Shown piece after piece: positions 33,107 to 40,535 of a DNA stretch of 64,000 nucleotides. The notes beneath the pieces are model-generated. The model was not told the DNA's origin and ran no database searches. It was given only the letters and a program-made list of their open reading frames with translations. This stretch comes from Streptomyces sp. 2131.1 (lineage in GTDB: Bacteria > Actinomycetota > Actinomycetes > Streptomycetales > Streptomycetaceae), in assembly GCF_900105515.1 (NCBI RefSeq), contig NZ_FNSY01000001.1, positions 496,001 to 560,000 on the forward strand, written 5' to 3'. The first letter of the stretch is position 1. Each line of letters begins with the position of its first letter. Position numbers and translations under genes: made by a program.

Positions 33107-34009
33107 ATGGCGACCACGACGGAGAAGACCGACGGAGTCCTCGGCGACGCGTGCACGCTCTCCGAGCAGGACGGCGCGCCGCTCGGTGCGGAGACCGCGG
33201 AGCTGCCGTGGATCGAGGACACGGGCAAGGTCGCTCCCAAGGACGCCCGTGCCCTGTCGAAGATGTTCCTGGACCGGCTGCAGTCGCTGGAGGAGGGCAC
33301 GCACGAGTACCAGTACGCGCGCAACACCCTCATCGAGATGAATCTCTCGCTCGTGCGGTACGCCGCCTCGCGCTTCCGCAACCGCGGCGGCGACGACACC
33401 GAGGACATCATCCAGGTCGGCACCATCGGTCTGATCAAGGCCATCGACCGCTTCGACCTGTCGCGCGAGGTGGAGTTCGCCACATTCGCCGTCCCCTACA
33501 TCGTCGGTGAGATCAAGCGCTTCTTCCGGGACACCACCTGGGCCGTGCACGTCCCGCGCCGGCTCCAGGAGCTGCGGGTCGACCTCGCGAAGGCGAAGGA
33601 GGAGCTGTCGTCCCGGCTGGACCGCGATCCGACGGTCGCCGAGCTGGCCGCCCACCTCGACCTGCCCGAGGAAGAGATCATCGAGGGCCTCGTCGCGGCC
33701 AACGGGTACTCGGCCGGTTCGCTGGACACCCCCACCGCGGAGACCGACTCCGGCAACGAGCAGCGCTCGCTCGCCGATGTGCTCGGCGAGGCCGACCCCG
33801 GCATGGAGACCGTCGAGAACCTCCACGCGCTGGCGCCCCTGCTGGAGCAGCTGGACGAGCGCGAGCGCCGGATCGTGCAGATGCGCTTCGGCCAGGAGAT
33901 GACGCAGGCCCAGATCGGTGCGGAGCTGGGCGTCTCCCAGATGCACGTGTCCCGGCTGCTGGCCCGTATCGTCAAGCGCCTGCGGGCCGGAATGTCCGTG
34001 GAGGCCTGA
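33107..34009 (+). CDS. SigB/SigF-family RNA polymerase sigma factor
   Basis: A 300-residue group-3 sigma factor. Region 2 shows LVRYAASRFRNRGGDDTEDIIQVGTIGLIKAIDRFD (split by the core motif QVGTIGLIKAIDRFD at about 105-119) and FATFAVPYIVGEIKRFFRD. Region 3 follows (VPRRLQELRVDL, TVAELAAHLDL), then region 4 (ERRIVQMRFGQEMTQAQIGAELGVSQMHVSRLL, with the recognition helix VSQMHVSRLL). These factors control stress and differentiation genes and are held by RsbW-type kinases. The ATG at 33107 has AAGGAGG about eleven bases upstream; an earlier GTG at 33038 is possible. It is followed by several genes for partner-switching components. Confidence 0.92.
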   Translation: MATTTEKTDGVLGDACTLSEQDGAPLGAETAELPWIEDTGKVAPKDARALSKMFLDRLQSLEEGTHEYQYARNTLIEMNLSLVRYAASRFRNRGGDDTEDIIQVGTIGLIKAIDRFDLSREVEFATFAVPYIVGEIKRFFRDTTWAVHVPRRLQELRVDLAKAKEELSSRLDRDPTVAELAAHLDLPEEEIIEGLVAANGYSAGSLDTPTAETDSGNEQRSLADVLGEADPGMETVENLHALAPLLEQLDERERRIVQMRFGQEMTQAQIGAELGVSQMHVSRLLARIVKRLRAGMSVEA

Positions 34010-34106
34010 CCGGTCCCAGGCCTCGGGCGCGCGAGCGTAACCGGTCCCGAGGCCGGACCACCCCCTCGAATCGGTCACACACCGACGGAGTGTGGCCGAA
34101 GACGCT

Positions 34107-34146
34107 GTGAACGACGCCCGGCGGCGAATTGCCGGGCGTCGTTCAC
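34107..34146. terminator. 16-bp perfect-stem terminator
   Basis: Arms 34107-34122 and 34131-34146 pair perfectly around GGCGAATT. It lies about 100 bases after the sigma-factor stop and 55 before the next start, separating the two transcription units. Confidence 0.7.
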
Positions 34147-34200
34147 ATATGCTGCGCAACACCGGCGGGTGGCCCGCACGGTGCAAGGAGAGAGTGAAAA

Positions 34201-35469
34201 GTGGCTGAGATGCGCATGGGCGCCCCGGCCCGACCTCCGGCCGTGGGGGCCTTCCCGGTCCAGGCGGCTTCCGAGGCCGGCGAACGGGGCTCCGTGTGGG
34301 ACGTCAGCGGCACCATCCTGCTCGTCGAGGACGACGCGGGTGACGCGCTCCTCGTCGAGGAGATGCTCGCGGACGGCGAGCTGGACCCGACCCTGACCTG
34401 GTGCAAGACCCTGTCCGAGGCGCTGGCCTTCCTGCGGTCGCACCGGGCGCCCGTCTGCGTCCTGCTCGACCTGCATCTGCCCGACGTGCACGGTCTGAGC
34501 GCCGTGACACAGATCGTCGACACGTCCCCGGACGCGGCGATCGTCGTCCTCACCGGCCTCGCGGAGGCCGACGCGGGGCTCGCCGCCGTGGCGACCGGCG
34601 CGCAGGACTACCTCATGAAGGGCCTGCTAGACCCCCAGGCCCTCGCGCGCGCGATCCGGTACGCCCTCCAGCGCAAGCAGGTCGAGCAGGCCGCGGCCGC
34701 GCTGCGCGCCAACCAGCTGATGGCGCAGGAGAACGCACGCCTCGAACGCGGGCTGCTGCCCGTCCCCCTGCTGAACGACGACAGCTTCCAGGCGGTCGCC
34801 CGCTACGAGCCGGGGCGGGCCCACGGGCTGCTCAGCGGTGACTTCTACGACGTGGTCCAGACGGCCGACGGCACTGTGTGGGCGGTCATCGGTGATGTGT
34901 CGGGGCACGGTGCGGCGGAGGCGGCGCTCGGGGTCTGCCTGCGGGTGGCCTGGCGCGCGGCCGTGCTGTGCGGGACGGATCCGCTCCAGCAGCTGGGGCT
35001 GCTGGAGTCGATCCTGGTCGCCGAGCGCTCCGACCCCCATCTCTTCGCCACCGTCACCACGCTCGCCTTCCCGCCCGGCGGCGACCGCGTCCAGGTCGTG
35101 CGCGCCGGTCACCCGGGGCTCCTCCTGCGCCGGGGCGAGGAGGTCGAGTGGGTGGAGCCCGAGGGCGGCATGGCGCTCGGGCTGCTGCCCGGGCACGGCC
35201 AGTGGTCGGTCAGCGAATTCGAACTCACGCCTGACGCGGCGCTCGTCCTGTTCACCGACGGCCTCTTCGAGGGGCGCACCGGGCCGCACAGCCGGCTCGG
35301 CGAGGACGGGCTGCTCGACATGGCCCGGAACCTCGCCCCCCTCACCGCCCGCCCGTTCGTCGACGCACTGGTCGCGGGCGCCTCGGAGGCCGCTGCCCCG
35401 CACGGGGGCCTCGCCGACGATGTCGCCGTCCTGCACCTCGGCTGGAGAAACACCGCACATGAACAATGA
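34201..35469 (+). CDS. Response regulator fused to PP2C phosphatase (RsbU/RssB-like)
   Basis: A 422-residue protein. The receiver domain (residues about 36-155) has acidic DD at 44-45, phosphoacceptor D90 (LLDLHLPD) and a K in YLMKGL. A coiled segment (about 160-190) leads to a SpoIIE/PP2C domain (200-415) with SGDFYDVV, VIGDVSGHG, VLFTDGLFE and LADDVAVL, all metal-binding Asp retained. Phosphorylation of the receiver by the kinase encoded next should switch the phosphatase, which would dephosphorylate a STAS protein. The GTG start has AAGGAGA upstream. Its 3' end overlaps the kinase gene by eleven bases. Confidence 0.9.
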   Translation: MAEMRMGAPARPPAVGAFPVQAASEAGERGSVWDVSGTILLVEDDAGDALLVEEMLADGELDPTLTWCKTLSEALAFLRSHRAPVCVLLDLHLPDVHGLSAVTQIVDTSPDAAIVVLTGLAEADAGLAAVATGAQDYLMKGLLDPQALARAIRYALQRKQVEQAAAALRANQLMAQENARLERGLLPVPLLNDDSFQAVARYEPGRAHGLLSGDFYDVVQTADGTVWAVIGDVSGHGAAEAALGVCLRVAWRAAVLCGTDPLQQLGLLESILVAERSDPHLFATVTTLAFPPGGDRVQVVRAGHPGLLLRRGEEVEWVEPEGGMALGLLPGHGQWSVSEFELTPDAALVLFTDGLFEGRTGPHSRLGEDGLLDMARNLAPLTARPFVDALVAGASEAAAPHGGLADDVAVLHLGWRNTAHEQ

Positions 35470-37084
35470 GATAACGGACACCTCCGCGCAGCCCAGGGGA
35501 ACGTGGGCCCGGCTGTCGGTCCAGAACTGGGTCCACCTGATCCTGGCCGCCTTCGTGCTCGTGGTCTGCGGCTGCGTGGTGGCGGGCGGTCTCGTGCTGG
35601 CCCGGATCTCGGACCGGACCACCGAGCTGGTCGACCGCATCCAGCCGGCCCGCTCCGCCTCCTTCCAGCTGCAGAACGCGCTGCTCAACCAGGAGACCGG
35701 CGTGCGCGGCTACGCGCTGACCGGTGACGCCTCGTTCCTGGAGCCCTTCTCCGCGGGCAAGAAGGAGGAGAAGGACCGGCTGGCCCGCGTCCGCTCAGCG
35801 ATGGGCGACAACGCCCCGTTCAACCGCGACCTGGACCGGATCGCCGCCGCCGCCTCGGAGTGGCGCCGGGTGCACGCCGAACCGCTGATCGCCGACGTCC
35901 GGCGCGACGGCCCCGGGACCCGCTCGTCCGACAGGACCGCCGAGAGCAAGACCGCCTTCGACAAGCTGCGGCAGCTGTACGGCACCCAGCAGGCGCATCT
36001 CGACGCCGCCCGGGACCGGGCGCGTGCCCAGATGGACGACGCCCGCCACACCCGTGACCGGGTCTTCGCCGCCCTGCTGATCGTCTTCGCGCTCTGCGTG
36101 GTCGCCCTCAGCGTGTTGTTCCAGCGCGCTGTGGGACGGCCGCTGAACGCCCTGGCCGAGGCCTCCCGACGGGTCCGCTCGGACAGCTTCCGCGATCAGC
36201 GGATCGAGGTGCACGGTCCCTCCGACGTACGGGCGGTGGCCGGAGCGGTCGAGGACATGCGGGGCCGGCTGGTGGCGGAGCTGGACGTCACGCAGGAACG
36301 GGAGAACACGCTCGCCCAGCAGACCGTGGAGCTGCGCAGGTCCAACTCGGAGCTGGAGCAGTTCGCGTACGTCGCCTCGCACGACCTCCAGGAGCCGCTG
36401 CGCAAGGTCGCCTCGTTCTGCCAGCTGCTGGAGAAGCGGTACGGGAACGAGCTGGACGGCCGCGGCAAGCAGTACATCGACTTCGCGGTGGACGGCGCCA
36501 AGCGCATGCAGGTCCTCATCAACGACCTGCTGACGTTCTCCCGGGTCGGACGCGTCCACGACAGCTGGACCCCCGTCGAGCTCGACAAGTCCTTGGACCG
36601 GGCGCTGGGGAATCTGGCGATGGTGATCGAGGAGTCGGCGACCACGGTCGTCCGCGAGAGCCCTCTCCCCTCGGTCACCGGGGACCCCACGACGCTCGCG
36701 ATGATCTGGCAGAACCTCATCGGGAACGCCGTGAAGTTCCGCCGCCCCGACGAACCGTGCGTGATCACGGTCGGGTGCGAGCGGGACGGCGACGACTGGC
36801 ACTTCACGGTGGCGGACAACGGGATCGGCATCGCGCCCGAGTTCGCCGAGAAGGTCTTCGTCATCTTCCAGCGCCTGCACGGCCGTGACGAGTACGACGG
36901 GACCGGCATCGGCCTGGCCCTGTGCCGCAAGATCATCGAGTTCCACGGGGGCAGGATCTGGCTGGATCCCGACTCCCGTCAGGGGGCGCGGGTCCACTTC
37001 TCGCTGCCCGCCGACGCCGCTCCCAAGGACGACGGCACCCACGACACGGCAGCCCCTGCCGAAACCTCTGGAGACGCCACGTGA
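35459..37084 (+). CDS. CHASE3-HAMP sensor histidine kinase
   Basis: A 541-residue membrane kinase. Helix 1 is about residues 27-50. The extracytoplasmic CHASE3 domain (about 55-200) contains [19 protein letters not shown]. Helix 2 (about 205-225) is followed by HAMP (226-280), a coiled coil, and a HisKA domain with H in [17 protein letters not shown]. The HATPase domain has [27 protein letters not shown] and [13 protein letters not shown]. The ligand is unknown. It sits between the receiver-phosphatase and a stand-alone receiver, overlapping both, so the three are one signalling unit. Confidence 0.92.
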   Translation: MNNEITDTSAQPRGTWARLSVQNWVHLILAAFVLVVCGCVVAGGLVLARISDRTTELVDRIQPARSASFQLQNALLNQETGVRGYALTGDASFLEPFSAGKKEEKDRLARVRSAMGDNAPFNRDLDRIAAAASEWRRVHAEPLIADVRRDGPGTRSSDRTAESKTAFDKLRQLYGTQQAHLDAARDRARAQMDDARHTRDRVFAALLIVFALCVVALSVLFQRAVGRPLNALAEASRRVRSDSFRDQRIEVHGPSDVRAVAGAVEDMRGRLVAELDVTQERENTLAQQTVELRRSNSELEQFAYVASHDLQEPLRKVASFCQLLEKRYGNELDGRGKQYIDFAVDGAKRMQVLINDLLTFSRVGRVHDSWTPVELDKSLDRALGNLAMVIEESATTVVRESPLPSVTGDPTTLAMIWQNLIGNAVKFRRPDEPCVITVGCERDGDDWHFTVADNGIGIAPEFAEKVFVIFQRLHGRDEYDGTGIGLALCRKIIEFHGGRIWLDPDSRQGARVHFSLPADAAPKDDGTHDTAAPAETSGDAT

Positions 37085-37524
37085 ACACCCCTGTAGAGCC
37101 CATCGAGGTCCTGCTCGTCGAGGACGACCCGGGCGACGAGCTGATGACACGTGAGGCGTTCGAGGACAACAAGATCCGCAACACGCTCCACGTGGTCCGC
37201 GACGGCGAAGAGGCACTCGACTTCCTCTACCGCCGCGGCGCCCACACCGGGGCGCCCCGGCCCGATCTGATCCTGCTCGACCTGAACCTGCCGAAGTACG
37301 ACGGCCGCCAGGTCCTGGAGCAGATCAAGCAGGACCCGGAGCTCGCGCTGATCCCCGTCGTCGTGCTCACGACGTCCTCCGCCGAGGAGGACATCCTGCG
37401 CAGCTACAAGCTGCACGCCAACGCCTACGTCACCAAGCCGGTCGACCTGGACCAGTTCATCGCCGCCGTCCGCCAGATCGACGACTTCTTCGTCACCGTG
37501 GTGCGGCTTCCCGGTCGCGCGTAA
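37081..37524 (+). CDS. Stand-alone receiver (Rcp1/CheY-like response regulator)
   Basis: A 147-residue single-domain receiver. The acidic pair ED-D is at 14-16, the phosphoacceptor is D67 (LLDLNLPK), the Thr site is [12 protein letters not shown], and the Lys is in YVTKPVDL. It has no output domain. Its best resemblance is to the Rcp-type receivers found with phytochrome-like or CHASE3 kinases. The GTG start overlaps the kinase stop (GTGA). It probably acts as a phosphate sink or intermediate between the kinase and the receiver-phosphatase. Confidence 0.92.
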   Translation: MNTPVEPIEVLLVEDDPGDELMTREAFEDNKIRNTLHVVRDGEEALDFLYRRGAHTGAPRPDLILLDLNLPKYDGRQVLEQIKQDPELALIPVVVLTTSSAEEDILRSYKLHANAYVTKPVDLDQFIAAVRQIDDFFVTVVRLPGRA

Positions 37525-37544
37525 TATTCGCTGTCGACGCATGG

Positions 37545-37569
37545 GAGTGGGATCTCCCGACGCGGGTAC
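37545..37569 (+). promoter_or_regulatory. SigB-type promoter candidate
   Basis: GAGTG (37545-37549), a 14-base spacer and GGGTAC (37564-37569) match the Streptomyces SigB-regulon pattern GNNTN-N14-16-GGGTAC. The RsbW-like gene starts 53 bases further on. This would make expression of the anti-sigma kinase depend on a SigB-like factor. Confidence 0.35.
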
Positions 37570-37622
37570 ACGATCACAAGAAAGAGGTCTGTGACCTCCC
37601 CGCTGCGCCCTGGCTGGAGCAC

Positions 37623-38078
37623 ATGAAAGAACAGGCGATCTCCCCGCCGGACGACTCCCCCCGGAGCTGTCCGCCTACGGAGGCATTGCACAGCGCCGAG
37701 GTGTTCGACGGCGAACCGGGGTGCATTTCCCAGGCACGGGCACTGGCCGACCGCTTCCTCGCCCGGCTTGTGTCCGAGTGGATGGCGGTTCTGGGCGTGC
37801 ACACTCGCAACGACCTGATGCTGGCCGTGAGCGAGCTGGTCACCAATGCGGAGCGCTACAGCCACGGCCCGTATCTGCTGGAGCTCGAGGGCACGGCGGA
37901 GCACATCAGCATCACGGTGTACGACAGCAGCAGCGCGCTGCCCGTCTTCTACGCCCCCGACCCGAGCCGCCTGGGCGGTCACGGCATGGAGATCGTGGTG
38001 GCCCTGTGCGACCGCGTCACGGCAGAGCGGGTGCCGGTCGGCAAGCGCATCCGGGCCGAGTTCATCCTGAGCAGCTGA
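37623..38078 (+). CDS. RsbW-like anti-sigma serine kinase/ATP-binding protein
   Basis: A 151-residue GHKL ATPase of the RsbW/SpoIIAB type. The N box is LAVSELVTNAERYS (about residues 66-79), the G1 box is VYDSSSALP, and the G2 region is LGGHGMEIVVALC. Such proteins bind a sigma factor or phosphorylate a STAS protein. The first 40 residues are Pro/Ser-rich and probably flexible. Position beside a SigB/F-type sigma gene, PP2C genes and a STAS gene supports the partner-switching role, although which sigma factor it binds is not shown. A possible SigB-type promoter lies upstream. Confidence 0.85.
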   Translation: MKEQAISPPDDSPRSCPPTEALHSAEVFDGEPGCISQARALADRFLARLVSEWMAVLGVHTRNDLMLAVSELVTNAERYSHGPYLLELEGTAEHISITVYDSSSALPVFYAPDPSRLGGHGMEIVVALCDRVTAERVPVGKRIRAEFILSS

Positions 38079-38117
38079 CCCGGGAGCAACCGGACCGGGC
38101 GGCAACCCGGCCCGGCC

Positions 38118-39293
38118 TCAGCCCCTCGCGTCCGGCCGGCCGAACCAGTCGATGCACATGACCAGGGCGTCGTCGAGCGTGTCCGACGCCCGGTGTTCCG
38201 CGAGTTCCCGCAGGACCGCGCCGGGCACGGCGGCCGCCGGCAGCAGCCGGGTGGCGAGGACGGCCTTGGGCAGGCCCCGTTCCGCGAACATCTCGCCGAG
38301 CGGTGAGACCGCGTCGTACACCCCGTCGCTGACGAGCAGCAGCCGGTCGCCGGGTCGGGCCTGGAGGTGCTGTACGGCGTACTGCGACTCCTCGAACATC
38401 CCCAGCGGGAGCTGGGCCTCCAGAGCCACCCGGGTGACTGTACGGCCACGCAGGCGCCACAGCTGCGGGGAGCCCGCGTCCACCGCCTCGACCGATCCCG
38501 TGGGCAGGTCGAAACGGAGCAGCAGGGTGGAGACGTGGGCGGCGCCGCGGTGCTGGTCGTAGATGGCCTGGTCGGCCAGGGCCGCCTGGTCCGCGATGCC
38601 GATACCGGCCCTCCTGGCGTTGCGCAGGGCGTTCACGGCCAGGTTGGTGAGCATGGAGGCCCGGATGCCCTCCCCCATGCCGTTGGTCACGGCGACGCTG
38701 AGCTGGTCGCCCTCCGCCGCCCAGTCGAAGTTGTCGCCGTGGATGGCGTAGGCGGGTTCGAGCTGGGCGCCTATGGCGTACTCGGCGGTCGTGAACGACC
38801 TGGCCGGGAGGAGCTGCCACTGCATCTCGGCGGCGAGGGTGAGGCGGGTCGTCCGCCGGGCCCGCTGATAGTGGTCGGTGTCCCGTTCGGCGACGACCAT
38901 CTCGTGGCCGAGGAGATCGGCCACATGGGTGAGATCGTCCATGATCTGGGGGGTCGAGCGCGCGGAGGGCAGCCGAACGGTGAGGATGCCGAGGCGCTCG
39001 CCCCGGACGGTGACCGGGAAGTAGTGGTCGGCCGCGTCGTCGGGGCCGGTCCGGCCCTGGTGCGGGCGCTGGCTGCCGAAGGCACGGCCCGGGGCGCTGT
39101 TGTGCAGCGAGAGCGGCTGGGCGGGCCCGTCGGCGGCGTCGACCGGGTTCAGCACGGTCATTCCGTAATCCGCCAGGAGAAGCTGCACCGAAAGTGCGCC
39201 GTAGGACTTGGCGAGGATGTCGCGCACCGTCTCCACCAGGGCATACGGCGGCGCCGCGCGCAGCGCTCGTTCGATATCCGTGGGGGCAATCAC
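38118..39293 (-). CDS. PP2C (SpoIIE) phosphatase family protein with altered metal site
   Basis: A 391-residue protein with a GAF-like N-terminal region (residues 10-140) and a SpoIIE-type PP2C domain (about 150-390). The first motif is GDNFDW (186-191) and the third and fourth motifs are kept (LLVSDGVYDA, DDALVMCID). The second motif, normally GDxxGHG, reads TNGMGEG, so the metal-binding Asp is Asn204. Streptomyces encode a subfamily with this change. It may have reduced activity or use one metal fewer. The GTG at 39293 begins the conserved reading frame. It is transcribed against the RsbW-like gene and divergently from the MarR gene. Confidence 0.8.
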   Translation of the reverse strand: MIAPTDIERALRAAPPYALVETVRDILAKSYGALSVQLLLADYGMTVLNPVDAADGPAQPLSLHNSAPGRAFGSQRPHQGRTGPDDAADHYFPVTVRGERLGILTVRLPSARSTPQIMDDLTHVADLLGHEMVVAERDTDHYQRARRTTRLTLAAEMQWQLLPARSFTTAEYAIGAQLEPAYAIHGDNFDWAAEGDQLSVAVTNGMGEGIRASMLTNLAVNALRNARRAGIGIADQAALADQAIYDQHRGAAHVSTLLLRFDLPTGSVEAVDAGSPQLWRLRGRTVTRVALEAQLPLGMFEESQYAVQHLQARPGDRLLLVSDGVYDAVSPLGEMFAERGLPKAVLATRLLPAAAVPGAVLRELAEHRASDTLDDALVMCIDWFGRPDARG

Positions 39294-39373
39294 GCTGTTT
39301 CGCCCATTCTTCGGTGGGTGGCGGGAGCGGAGTCAGGCTGACAGGAGCACGCTACGGGTGACAGAGTGGAAGA

Positions 39374-39886
39374 ATGCCCCACCGCACCGGACTCCCTCAC
39401 CGCCCTGACCAGGTGTCCGAGGACGTCTGTGCCGCGTCCGAACTTCTGGAGGTTTTGTGGGGGCGTGGCCAGGAGGCCGCCGCCCGGGGTGTCGTGTCCC
39501 CCTCCCAGCTTCGCGCGCTGCTCGTCATCGAGCAGCAGGAGGGGAGCAATCTGCGCTCGCTTGGTGAGGCGCTCGGCTCGCGGGCGCCGTCGGTGAGCCG
39601 GCTGTGCGACCGGATGGAGGCCATGGGTCTGGTCCAGCGCGATCCGAGCCCGACGAGCCGCCGGGAGGTCGAACTCCGGCTGACCCTTCAGGGCCGCGAG
39701 CTGCTGGAGGAGTACCGGGCGATCCGCACGCGGGAGCTGACCGCCGTGCTGGAGAGGATGCAGCCCTCCGATGTGGCGGCTCTCGCCGTGGGGCTCGCCG
39801 CCTTCCGCTCGGCGGCATCGCAGCGGCTCGCCGGCGAGCGGAGTACCGCCGCCCGGCTTCGCGACGATGTCGCGGACAGCGCCTAG
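39374..39886 (+). CDS. MarR-family transcriptional regulator
   Basis: A 170-residue MarR protein. The winged helix covers about residues 40-105: SPSQLRALLVIEQQ, then the recognition region GEALGSRAPSVSRLCDRMEAMGLVQRD and the wing SPTSRREVELRLT. Dimerisation helices flank it. The ATG at 39374 is used; a later GTG at 39413 is possible as the first ten residues are not conserved. It is divergent from the PP2C-variant gene, 80 bases apart, and could regulate it. The ligand is unknown. Confidence 0.85.
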   Translation: MPHRTGLPHRPDQVSEDVCAASELLEVLWGRGQEAAARGVVSPSQLRALLVIEQQEGSNLRSLGEALGSRAPSVSRLCDRMEAMGLVQRDPSPTSRREVELRLTLQGRELLEEYRAIRTRELTAVLERMQPSDVAALAVGLAAFRSAASQRLAGERSTAARLRDDVADSA

Positions 39887-39979
39887 GTTCATGCACGCCC
39901 CTGCTTCCGCGTTCCGGAGGCGCCGCTCGCGGGCGCTCACGTTGATCGTTCGGTACAGATTGTTGCCCCACGAAGAATG

Positions 39980-40009
39980 TTGTCAAATGGCAACTGTTAC
40001 TTTTATCGT
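39980..40009 (+). promoter_or_regulatory. Possible promoter of the STAS gene
   Basis: TTGTCA (39980-39985) and TATCGT (40004-40009) are separated by 18 bases in an AT-richer stretch. GTTGCC and GGCAAC at 39963 and 39989 form an inverted repeat around it. The start codon is 37 bases beyond. Confidence 0.25.
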
Positions 40010-40045
40010 TGAGCATTCCCGCCGCGAGCAGGGACGGAGCACAAT

Positions 40046-40465
40046 ATGAACCGTCCGACTGATCCGGCGGTCCCCCGCCGCCCAGTGCATCATGAGGTGA
40101 ACGTGCTTCCACCGCCCAGCGCCGGTCGAGCCATGCAGATAGTCCCACGGCACGAACGCGGCGCGTTGGTGCTCGCGGTAACCGGTGACCTCGACATCGA
40201 CAACGTCGCGCCCCTCGGCGCAGCGCTGGAGAACGCGTCGCGGGAGGGCACCGGGCCGGTCGTCGTGGACCTGGCCGACGTGAGTTTCGCCGACTCCACG
40301 ACGGTGAACGTGATTCTCCAGGGGCAGACGGCTCTCGGTCCCCGGCTGCGGCTCGCCTCGCCGTCCGTCTTCATGGAGCGGCTGATCTCCGTTCTGGGGC
40401 TCGACAGCGCCGTCCCGGTCTTCCCGAGCGTCGCGGAAGCGATCGACCCGCCGCTTCCCGCGTAG
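40046..40465 (+). CDS. STAS-domain anti-anti-sigma factor
   Basis: A 139-residue RsbV/SpoIIAA-type protein with a 30-residue N-terminal extension. The STAS core runs from LVLAVTGDLDIDNV to the C-terminus. The phosphorylatable Ser is in VSFADSTTVNVI (about residue 85), the normal position. Unphosphorylated, it would bind the RsbW-like kinase and free the sigma factor; the PP2C proteins would restore this form. GGAG lies about seven bases before the ATG. It closes the partner-switching locus that begins with the sigma factor at 33107. Confidence 0.9.
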   Translation: MNRPTDPAVPRRPVHHEVNVLPPPSAGRAMQIVPRHERGALVLAVTGDLDIDNVAPLGAALENASREGTGPVVVDLADVSFADSTTVNVILQGQTALGPRLRLASPSVFMERLISVLGLDSAVPVFPSVAEAIDPPLPA

Positions 40466-40477
40466 CGAAGAGCAAAC

Positions 40478-40519
40478 ACGAGCGCCCTTCTCCCCGCCGA
40501 CGGGGAGAAGGGCGCTCGT
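40478..40519. terminator. 19-bp perfect-stem bidirectional terminator
   Basis: Arms 40478-40496 and 40501-40519 pair perfectly around CCGA. It lies between the stops of the convergent STAS and GH92 genes. Confidence 0.85.
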
Positions 40520-40535
40520 CCGTGCGGGCCGCGGA

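Noticed and set aside
37541..37556. GGGAGTGGGATCTCCC as another LacI box
   Set aside because: Only a short imperfect inverted repeat, without the central CG of the LacI operators; it overlaps the SigB-like promoter by chance.
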